Part shown: positions 1 through 5,845 of the stretch, piece by piece
Numbering within the stretch: the first letter of the stretch is position 1
Layout: every line of letters begins with the position of its first letter
DNA from: CAZTAK01 sp964611585
GTDB lineage: Bacteria > Pseudomonadota > Alphaproteobacteria > SHVP01
Reading direction: 5' to 3'
Assembly: GCA_964611585.1 (NCBI GenBank)
Contig: CAZTAK010000091.1
Location: 1-8,272 of the forward strand
DNA: 8,272 bases
Translations under genes and position numbers: made by a program
Notes under the pieces: model-generated
The model's database searches: none
What the model was told of the DNA's origin: nothing
Seen by the model: the letters and a program-made list of their open reading frames with translations, nothing else

Positions 1-63
1 TCCGTCTGTCTTCGATTCCTTGGTCGTCTTGTCTGGTTGCTTGCTGACGCTTTCTTCAGTCAT
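1..63 (-). CDS. Partial 5' end of an unidentified gene
   Basis: An ATG at 61-63 (read on the minus strand) opens a frame that stays open for all 21 codons to the window edge. It begins MTEESVSKQPDKTT and is strongly hydrophilic, rich in Lys, Thr, Glu and Asp. A purine-rich GAGAGGG lies about 3-4 bases upstream of the ATG, a somewhat short but usable Shine-Dalgarno spacing. It sits 174 bases downstream of the DapA-family gene on the same strand, so the two may be cotranscribed. A charged hydrophilic start of this kind is common in front of the first membrane helix of transporters, but too little is visible to name a product. It could also be a chance open frame. Confidence 0.4.
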   Translation of the reverse strand, partial: MTEESVSKQPDKTTKESKTDG

Positions 64-127
64 AGACCCTCTCTACTCAATGCGCTTGTCCGCATCAATA
101 CGATGGCAATTGGGGACTTGTCACGAT

Positions 128-155
128 TCTTGCGATTGAACTCTTGCGATTGAAC
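128..155. repeat. 14-base tandem duplication
   Basis: TCTTGCGATTGAAC occurs twice in perfect head-to-tail copies (128-141 and 142-155). It lies in the 174-base gap between the DapA-family gene and the partial gene at the left edge, and looks like a simple slippage duplication. The rest of the gap (64-237) shows no gene and no convincing terminator. Confidence 0.8.
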
Positions 156-237
156 TGCGGTGCTGAGCGTTGTTCCACGCGGTGGCATTGGACCCGGATT
201 TTTTCGCCCCGTTTCCTGCGACCGGATGTCCAAGGTG

Positions 238-1179
238 CTATGCGCGCTTGGCGACCGGTCCATCGAGAATGCCGACTTGGGTCAGGATGTCCCGGATGTG
301 CGCTTCTTCTCTCGGCATCAGGGGTTTGACCGGATCCCGGGGCACGCCGGCCGGAAGTCCGACCATGTTCAACGCCCCCTTGATGGCGGCTGGCGGGGTG
401 GCGGTCAGCATCATGGCATCCTTCACCAACCCGTAGCGTCTGTTGATCTTCGTCCTTTCGGCCGGCGTCATGTCGTGGACCTCGAAGAGCTCCCTGCACT
501 TGCCTCCGAAAAGCTCTGGGCCCGTCGAGACGAGACCGCCGAAACCCAACAAAAGTGATGGAACAAGGGTGGCGGATATACCGTGAAGTATGGGGAACCG
601 ATCCCCCAATTCGACGAACAACGCGAGAGCTTCCTTGAAGCTCGGGGGGCTGTCTTTCACCACGCAGATGGGAGCAACGTCGCATAGCGCGCGCATCACG
701 TCGGGCGTGATGTTGTATTGCTGATGGGTAAACGAGTTGTACACCATGACCGGCAGGGGAACGGCCTTCGCCACCTTCTCGAACCGCTCCACGATCTCGG
801 CCTTGGTTGCCGTTTGAATATACGGCTGTCCGGTCAGGCACAGTCCGGGCGCGCCTGCCTCGGCAACGATTTGCGCACGCATAATGGTTTCGCGCGAGGA
901 GATGCGGCTCACGTGGACGAAGAAGGGGACCCGGCCTTTCACCGTTTCGACCACCGTCTCGGTGACCTTGCCCAGTTCCTCGGCGTTGAGCACGTATCCC
1001 TCTCCGTTGCTCCCGGCGATGAGGAGGCCATCGACATTGATGTCATCGATGTACCAGCGGAGAAGCTCGGCGAAGGCGTCGAGCATCAAATCGCCGTTGG
1101 CGGCGAACGGCGTCACCGGCGCCGGACAGTGGATTTGTCCGTGGAACACGGAATGGGAATAAGTGATGTCGATTGCCAT
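238..1179 (-). CDS. Dihydrodipicolinate synthase/N-acetylneuraminate lyase family aldolase
   Basis: This encodes a 313-residue class I aldolase of the DapA superfamily, a cytoplasmic TIM barrel that usually forms tetramers and joins or splits pyruvate and an aldehyde through a Schiff base. Seen in the sequence: the substrate-loop motif GSNGE at residues 56-60 (DapA has GTTGE), the catalytic tyrosine in VYN at Tyr147, and the Schiff-base lysine in VVKDS at Lys175. Length is normal to slightly long (E. coli DapA has 292). In E. coli DapA an arginine follows the tyrosine motif and holds the aspartate-semialdehyde carboxylate; here the same stretch reads YNSFTHQQ with His152 and no arginine, and the second loop threonine is Asn58. 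I infer it is not the lysine-pathway enzyme but a paralogue acting on another 2-oxo acid or sugar-acid substrate. The ATG start has GGGAGA (1188-1193) 8 bases upstream. No gene lies within 850 bases upstream. Confidence 0.9.
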   Translation of the reverse strand: MAIDITYSHSVFHGQIHCPAPVTPFAANGDLMLDAFAELLRWYIDDINVDGLLIAGSNGEGYVLNAEELGKVTETVVETVKGRVPFFVHVSRISSRETIMRAQIVAEAGAPGLCLTGQPYIQTATKAEIVERFEKVAKAVPLPVMVYNSFTHQQYNITPDVMRALCDVAPICVVKDSPPSFKEALALFVELGDRFPILHGISATLVPSLLLGFGGLVSTGPELFGGKCRELFEVHDMTPAERTKINRRYGLVKDAMMLTATPPAAIKGALNMVGLPAGVPRDPVKPLMPREEAHIRDILTQVGILDGPVAKRA

Positions 1180-1415
1180 GAGTCTATTCTCCCATTTCTA
1201 AGGCTCGGTCTGGAAAGCCAAACATACACCTCTTCGCGGCCGCTCGTTTAGCCCTGGCGTTGGCGTTTGAGATATACCTGAGAACAAGGTGCCGTTCACC
1301 CGAGATTCCCCGGATGACCACTTGCGGTCACCGGAAGCGTGACGAAAATGGGGTTGAAGGCGCATCCGCTCCTGATCCGGGCGCGCTTCCGGGCACGACC
1401 GCTTTCCAGCGCTGA

Positions 1416-1445
1416 CCGGACACCGCGAATCCGGACACCGCGAAT
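1416..1445. repeat. 15-base tandem repeat
   Basis: CCGGACACCGCGAAT is present as two exact adjacent copies (1416-1430, 1431-1445). Short terminal repeats of this style occur at the ends of some insertion sequences (IS21-type elements carry multiple end repeats), so it may be an IS-end remnant. No transposase frame is found nearby, and the link is an inference. Confidence 0.75.
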
Positions 1446-1607
1446 AATGAGTCCCACCGGTCCGTTCCCGACCCAATTCGGGGCTCGGCTACATGGCGAG
1501 TGCCGCCGTGTCGGGCCGCCGCTCCAGAGGTGTCGGGTCCAAATCAAAAAGTGGTATCGTTCGTTGGGGCAGATCACCACAAGAGCCGGGTGTGCCGAGG
1601 GGCGCTG

Positions 1608-1625
1608 GGAGACGAATTCGTCTCC
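1608..1625. repeat. 18-base perfect palindrome
   Basis: GGAGACGAATTCGTCTCC is identical to its own reverse complement across all 18 bases, centred between 1616 and 1617. There is no loop, so it fits a dimeric DNA-binding protein site better than an RNA hairpin. It lies about 430 bases upstream of the DapA-family start, far for a classical operator, and no regulator gene is adjacent. Confidence 0.6.
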
Positions 1626-1752
1626 AGTTACGTAAAGCGCAAACTCAACGAGTGGAGAAGATATTCGACCGCCCCGACCCGATGGGAATTGGACCACACC
1701 CTGGATTGTTGACCGGCGAGGTGTGCACCCCCCGAACCGCAGATTGATTTCC

Positions 1753-1964
1753 GTCCGCTTTGAATCGTAAAGCGGACCTTTCGGCCGTTGATGTCCGCTT
1801 TTCACAGCAAAGCGGACTACTTTAGGAACTGGCGATTAGGTCCGGGTATGTCCCAAAGAAGACTCGGGGAATTTTCCCAATTGGGCGGAACAATGAAGTT
1901 GCCGATACGGCAACCGAAAGTCTCCAGAATGGATGCGTGCGCCCGGCGGCGGCGGTCAGGCGTC
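1753..1964. repeat. Dispersed hairpin repeat, copy 1
   Basis: The element starts with two perfect hairpins, GTCCGCTTT-N7-AAAGCGGAC, at 1753-1777 and 1793-1817, exactly 40 bases apart. A tract follows (about 1818-1865) that aligns without gaps, at roughly 60 percent by eye, with 3613-3660 in copy 2. ATGCGTG (1933-1939) and GGTCAGGCGTC (1954-1964) then occur in the same order in copy 2. Read from 1792, the DNA gives a peptide beginning MSAFHSKADYF, which resembles the many short 'MSAF..KAD' hypothetical proteins I recall from Rhizobiales genomes. Those are probably over-predicted reading frames of an intergenic repeat, so I call no gene. The family assignment is from memory and unverified. Confidence 0.65.
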
Positions 1965-2034
1965 GCCTTCGAACTTGAACGATACCTTGAGCCGGACGCG
2001 GTAGCGATCTGCGAACCGGCAACACGGCCAGCCC

Positions 2035-3246
2035 CTATAATTTTCGGAGGCGTGGAACGGCAACGGTGGCGAGAATGCCAACGCAAATCAGTGTCGCGCC
2101 GTTGACCAGAAGTGCGCCACCGGCACCGAGCAAAGCGGCGAGAGCACCCATCTCCAGATGGCCAAGCGGCGCCGTACCGATGGCGAACACCCAAAATCCC
2201 ATCGCCCTGCCCCGAAGATGATTGGGGACGCTGAGCTGCATCATGCTCTGGCTAAATACATCGGTTGCCGTCGCCAATCCCGCAACGATGACAAGAGCCC
2301 CGAGCGCCAGCACGAAATGATCCATAGCCGACAGAAAAATCAGGCTACCGCCGAACGCGCAAATAACGGCGAGGTAGATCGCGCCGCGCCGATGGAAGCT
2401 CGCCATGCCGGCCAACATCAGGCCGGCTAGGATGCCGCCAACGGCGCTCGCGGCATGAAATTGACCCAATCCTTCCGCGCCCAAGCCGAAACGCATGGCC
2501 GCCAGCTCCGGCAGTGCGGTCACGAACGAGAGGCCAAAAACCTCAACCACCGCCGTTATCAATACCAGTACCAACAAAGCCCTGTTGACGCCCATCTCGC
2601 CAATGCATTCGCGCAGGTTTTGCCCGATGGGAACCCGTTCAATCGTCTCGGCGAGACCGGCAGAATGCAGCCGGGACATCAAGAACAATGCAACCCCATG
2701 CGCCGCTGCCAGGGACAAAAGTGCTGTTGGCGTACCATAGCGCTGCATGGTTGCTCCGCCGATAAGGGCGCCTGCCAATTGCCCTACCCGGGAGCCGACA
2801 TTCAATAGACCAAGGCCGGCGACGATTTGTTCGCCGCCGACGACGTCATAGGCGTAACTGATGCGCGCCGGTTGGCCCATGGCGCGCACGCAGCCGTAGA
2901 TGGTGGAAATCGACAGGATCAGCCAGAGATGGGCGCCCCACATGGCGATCAACGCCGAAAACACGAGGAGTATGAAACCCATCGCCAGTTCGGCACACCG
3001 CAACAGGGTCCGGCGATCCAACCAATCCGCGACAGCGCCGGACAGCATCCCGAAGATCAAATTGGGCAAGTAATAAAGCGCCAGCGCTATCCCCACCCAT
3101 GCCGAAGATTGCGTAATCTCGAAGACCAACATTCCCAGGATCACAAGCCAGCCGCCCACGCCGAAGTTATTGCCGGCGGTGCCAACACATAGCTTGTGGA
3201 AATCACGATTCCACAACGCCGGATTGCCGATCACGGAACCGACCAC
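2035..3246 (-). CDS. MFS transporter, EntS-like exporter family (MFS_3)
   Basis: This encodes a 403-residue inner-membrane major facilitator with a hydrophobic, roughly 12-helix profile. Motif A between helices 2 and 3 is clear as GAVADWLDRR (residues 70-79), and the matching turn of the second half is PNHLRGRAMG (about 341-350), which is typical of the enterobactin-exporter-like MFS_3 group. These are proton-driven exporters of siderophores, drugs or other small molecules; nothing here reveals the substrate, and no siderophore gene is nearby. Start choice: the frame can begin at a GTG at 3265-3267 (410 residues), but that codon has no Shine-Dalgarno sequence. The GTG at 3244-3246 has GAGGA 8 bases upstream, so I prefer it. 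The gene stands alone, with gene-free repeat DNA on both sides (855 and over 500 bases). Confidence 0.88.
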   Translation of the reverse strand: MVGSVIGNPALWNRDFHKLCVGTAGNNFGVGGWLVILGMLVFEITQSSAWVGIALALYYLPNLIFGMLSGAVADWLDRRTLLRCAELAMGFILLVFSALIAMWGAHLWLILSISTIYGCVRAMGQPARISYAYDVVGGEQIVAGLGLLNVGSRVGQLAGALIGGATMQRYGTPTALLSLAAAHGVALFLMSRLHSAGLAETIERVPIGQNLRECIGEMGVNRALLVLVLITAVVEVFGLSFVTALPELAAMRFGLGAEGLGQFHAASAVGGILAGLMLAGMASFHRRGAIYLAVICAFGGSLIFLSAMDHFVLALGALVIVAGLATATDVFSQSMMQLSVPNHLRGRAMGFWVFAIGTAPLGHLEMGALAALLGAGGALLVNGATLICVGILATVAVPRLRKL

Positions 3247-3254
3247 AGGCAAGA

Positions 3255-3259
3255 TCCTC
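3255..3259 (-). promoter_or_regulatory. Ribosome binding site deciding the MFS start
   Basis: GAGGA on the minus strand lies 8 bases before the GTG at 3244-3246. The upstream in-frame GTG at 3265-3267 is preceded by a C-rich sequence without any such motif, so this site favours the shorter MFS protein. Confidence 0.5.
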
Positions 3260-3544
3260 GGGCGCACTGCAGGGCGGTTCCAGGACGCGGTCGATTCCTC
3301 TGTAGGGCTCTTTCGTTCGGCGTCATAGACGGCTCAATGGGGCCTCACGGGCGTGGCACGGCCAGGAACAACGATTCCCAGACAACCTCCAAATTCGTGG
3401 AAATCGTAACCGCCTTCGCCGTCTGGCGTACAACATGCTCTCCGCAGCCATCCGATAACCTGATGTTGGCGAATTGACCACGTTCGAAATTCCCTGCGGA
3501 TATCCGCTTATGGGCACAAGCTGACGAGAGCAACTGGCGCGCCG

Positions 3545-3752
3545 GCCGTCCGCTATCGGACGGCAAGCTGGCATTCTGCGGCACAGTGTCCGCTTCACCC
3601 GGCAAAACGGACCATTTTAGGGGTTGGCGCCCAGGGCCGCTCATGACCCAAAGCCGACCTGCCGGCAGGTTCGGAATCGCCCGCATTCGACGCTATCGCG
3701 CCTGACCAGTCCCATAATGCGTGGACCAATCGGATGAGGCTGGTCAGGCGTC
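3545..3752. repeat. Dispersed hairpin repeat, copy 2
   Basis: This is the diverged direct-orientation partner of the repeat at 1753-1964. GTCCGCT motifs begin at 3548 and 3588, again exactly 40 bases apart. The first forms a perfect hairpin GCCGTCCG-CTAT-CGGACGGC (3545-3564). The second, GTCCGCTT-N9-AAACGGAC (3588-3612), has the same 25-base span as in copy 1 but one stem mismatch. The following tract (CATTTTAGG...TTGGCG...GACCCAAAG) aligns with copy 1, and ATGCGTG (3717-3723) and GGTCAGGCGTC (3742-3752) recur in order. The frame starting at 3587 reads VSASPGKTDHFRGW, matching MSAFHSKADYFRNW of copy 1. Confidence 0.6.
3699..3750. repeat. 11-base inverted repeat with 30-base loop
   Basis: CGCCTGACCAG (3699-3709) and CTGGTCAGGCG (3740-3750) are perfect reverse complements separated by 30 bases. 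The site is about 60 bases past the protease stop on the protease transcript strand. No T-run follows on that strand, so it is not a standard intrinsic terminator. It may instead be the 3' end structure of the dispersed repeat. Confidence 0.7.
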
Positions 3753-3810
3753 ATTGCCGCGGTCACCGCTTGCCGCGTTGAAACAAACTTCAAATGGCGC
3801 ACCCTGAAAC

Positions 3811-5376
3811 TCAGCGCAAGACGATGTCTTTGAGCAGCGTCCGCACCTTTGCGACCGGGATACCCAGATTTGAGCCGCCGTATTCGGGGACTATGGCGGC
3901 GTTGACCGCGACTACCGAGCCGGTGACGTCGAGCACAGGCCCGCCGCTGCCGCCGTGAGTCGTCTCTGCGTCGTACACGATCGTCACCGGGGTGGCCTGG
4001 CTGACAATGCCGCGGCTCGCGAGCGGCGCGATGTGGCCGGCCTCGGCGAGGCGGGAGGCGACGCTCCAGAATTCGATATTTTCGGTCTTCTGAAGTTCTT
4101 CGATGAAGGCGTCGCCGGACTGGGCCAACATCGAGCGGAGGCCGGTCGGGTAACCCATGACGATCACCTCGTCCCCGGGGGCGGGCGGTGCTTCGGCGAG
4201 TTTTAGACCCGGCATCGGTTCAGCCTCGTCCTTGCGACGCAATACGGCGAGGTCCGAGACGTCGCTTGCCCGCAGCAATTCGACCGGAGCGGCCGCCGCC
4301 TTGCCGGGCAGATAGAGGATGAATTTTATCATCACCGGCTCGAGGTCCTGGCCGGCGAGCGCTTCGACATTGGCGTCGTTTTCCCATGGCAGCGCCACGT
4401 GCCGGTTGGTGACCAGTGCGCCGCCGCCAACGGAAAACCCGGTTCCGGTGAATTGGCGTTCGGCCACCGGACCGTCGCCTTCAAGCGACAGGAGCGGCTG
4501 GCCCAAGGGCGAGATCAACGGTCTGCCGTCGTCATCGACGACGTGACGCAGCATCAGGCCGCTCGAACCTTTCCGGAACCCGTAGGCGCCCTGGAGAAAC
4601 ACGACCGAGGATATCGATTCGGCGATCACCCGCGCGCTGGCCTCGGAGCGCTCCTCCAGCGCCGCCAGACGTTCCGCATTCGATGTCAGCCGAAGCCCGA
4701 GTTCCTGGCGCAGCGCCTTCAGATCGCTCGGGGTTAGCGCTTCGTCCCGGGCGCGGACCAGCGCTCCCGCGAAGCTATCGATGCGGGCAGCGCCTGTCTC
4801 GATTCGTTGCTGGAGGAGCGAATTCAAACGATATTGTTGGTAGGCCACAGCCACGAGCATGAGTATCGCGACGATGACGGTGGTTCGGAACAAGATGGTG
4901 GTTTCACGCGTCAGTCGCCGTAGCAGTCCGGAGACGGCCCTGAACACGCGGTTGGCGAGCGGTTGGCGACTGACTCGCAGATAATCGATGCCGTCGCTCA
5001 AGATATCCGCGACTGTCTTGCGAACCGGCTTGTCTTCACGGTACAGGAGAAAGCGGGACAACGGCCCGGATTCACCGAACTCGATCATGTCGCGATGCGC
5101 GAGCCGCCGGGCGGAGACGCGAACGCCGTTCACCCATACCGACCGATCTTCGGGAACCTCGATTTCATAGGTGTCTTCAGCGCGGTGAAGCCGTGCGACC
5201 AGGTCCTCCCGTGGTTCGCTCGGGCGCGCTTCCAAGACGCGGATGAACCGTCCGGGGCTCAGGGATATGTCCGAGGTCGACGCGCTGAGCCACGTCACCT
5301 TGCCACGGGAGGGGCCGGTGAGGTGCTCCAGGGCTGCAACCCCCGTCAGCGGTGTTGCGTCGCGCCCGTCCTCCAT
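3811..5376 (-). CDS. Membrane-anchored trypsin-like serine protease with FHA-like domain
   Basis: This encodes 521 residues in four parts. Residues about 25-115 resemble a forkhead-associated fold: GRFIRVLEA, then an ARLHR stretch, then WVNGVRV...LAHRDMIEFG, which fits the family's NG...L..GD.I..G pattern with Asn83. The usual SRxH phosphothreonine-binding motif is degraded (Ala61 in place of Ser). Residues about 161-178 form one transmembrane helix preceded by Arg153, Arg154 and Arg157, so the positive-inside rule puts the FHA-like part in the cytoplasm and the rest outside. Residues about 180-255 look helical, perhaps coiled coil. Residues about 310-521 are an S1/HtrA-like protease with a complete triad: His326 in TNRHV, Asp375 in SDLAVL and Ser477 in GGSGGP. 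No PDZ domain is visible. The ATG has GGAGAG 12 bases upstream, a loose spacing. It stands alone between two gaps over 450 bases. Substrate and signal are unknown. Confidence 0.85.
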   Translation of the reverse strand: MEDGRDATPLTGVAALEHLTGPSRGKVTWLSASTSDISLSPGRFIRVLEARPSEPREDLVARLHRAEDTYEIEVPEDRSVWVNGVRVSARRLAHRDMIEFGESGPLSRFLLYREDKPVRKTVADILSDGIDYLRVSRQPLANRVFRAVSGLLRRLTRETTILFRTTVIVAILMLVAVAYQQYRLNSLLQQRIETGAARIDSFAGALVRARDEALTPSDLKALRQELGLRLTSNAERLAALEERSEASARVIAESISSVVFLQGAYGFRKGSSGLMLRHVVDDDGRPLISPLGQPLLSLEGDGPVAERQFTGTGFSVGGGALVTNRHVALPWENDANVEALAGQDLEPVMIKFILYLPGKAAAAPVELLRASDVSDLAVLRRKDEAEPMPGLKLAEAPPAPGDEVIVMGYPTGLRSMLAQSGDAFIEELQKTENIEFWSVASRLAEAGHIAPLASRGIVSQATPVTIVYDAETTHGGSGGPVLDVTGSVVAVNAAIVPEYGGSNLGIPVAKVRTLLKDIVLR

Positions 5377-5845
5377 CGCTTTTGCTTTCTCTCCGCAAAC
5401 GGTCGAATGCCCAAGCCCCGGGGGCCACCGGGACGATCATCCGCCGAACGGGCGCCGTGTCACGATCTGCCGGGCCCGCGCGACGATTCGCAATTCTGCT
5501 ACGGGAGGTTTTCAAAGCCAAAAAAATAATCGAACGGAGATCGACGGAGGATCGAAGTCGCTGTCGCTGTGCGGGCCGCCGCGCGCATTCAGACCGGTTA
5601 TGGCTAAGGCTGTCGCAGAACGCGGATCTGAGCCGGTTTTGGATGTCGGCTCCTGGATAAGAAGCGACATGGCGGACCGATCTCAAACGGAATCCAGACA
5701 TTCGCGTGCCATTTCCAACCCGTTGCGCGTTGATAATTCCACGATCCAGAGCGCTATCCACGCATGTGGAATCGCGCCAGCCCGCGCCCTCGCCCCAAGC
5801 GTACCATTCCGTGGGCGGGCGGGCGCCGACGACACGGATAATGCG
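5377..5845. other. 469-base gap upstream of the protease gene
   Basis: This lies between the protease start and the HAD-phosphatase stop, both on the minus strand, and should hold the protease promoter. The minus strand carries a 52-codon frame from an ATG at 5670 to a stop at 5512 (MSLLIQEPTSKTG...), with only a weak upstream GAGAT and no recognisable domain; I leave it uncalled. A weak hairpin GAGCCG/CGGCTC occupies 5630-5652. A run of seven Ts on the minus strand at about 5520-5526 is not preceded by a good stem. No tRNA or convincing promoter was found. The long plus-strand frame running from here into the HAD gene is a shadow of the two minus-strand genes. Confidence 0.5.

Larger units (their letters stand above)
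1180..2034. other. 855-base gene-free stretch rich in repeats
   Basis: This stretch separates the start of the DapA-family gene from the stop of the MFS gene. Frames are open on both strands, but their predicted peptides are Arg/Pro/Ser-rich and I recognise no domain, so I treat them as non-coding. It holds a 15-base tandem repeat (1416-1445), an 18-base perfect palindrome (1608-1625), two GTCCGCTTT hairpins (1753-1817) that begin a longer dispersed repeat, and a 10-base palindrome CCCAATTGGG (1876-1885). The aldolase promoter should lie near its right-to-left start, between about 1200 and 1350; I see no convincing -35/-10 pair. The density of short repeats suggests decayed mobile or repeat DNA. 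Confidence 0.6.
3268..3810. other. 543-base gene-free stretch between MFS and protease genes
   Basis: Both flanking genes are on the minus strand, so this holds the 3' end of the protease transcript and the promoter region of the MFS gene. From 3268 to about 3500 I see no gene, RNA or clear promoter. From 3502 onward it is repeat DNA: a degenerate GTCCGCTT-like hairpin (3502-3525), copy 2 of the dispersed repeat (3545-3752), and a long inverted repeat at its end (3699-3750). Short open frames here give low-complexity Arg-rich peptides and are not called. Confidence 0.6.

Noticed and set aside
95..841. 248-codon minus-strand frame
   Set aside because: It lies in another frame of the DapA-family gene, which has the catalytic Tyr and Lys; the alternative is low-complexity.
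1296..1805. 169-codon minus-strand frame in the gene-free stretch
   Set aside because: Its peptide contains the translated tandem repeat (RGVRIRGVR) and the hairpin repeat, has no domain I recognise and no clear ribosome binding site.
1753..1817. CRISPR-like array
   Set aside because: Two palindromic units 40 bases apart could suggest repeats and spacers, but only the stem arms are conserved, there are only two units, and no cas gene is present.
2035..3752. Composite transposon carrying the MFS gene
   Set aside because: The flanking repeats are non-coding, diverged and have no transposase, so they only mark similar intergenic DNA on both sides.
5512..5670. 52-codon minus-strand frame MSLLIQEPTSKTG... 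upstream of the protease
   Set aside because: It has a plausible composition but no good ribosome binding site, no recognised domain and no supporting context; it may be chance.
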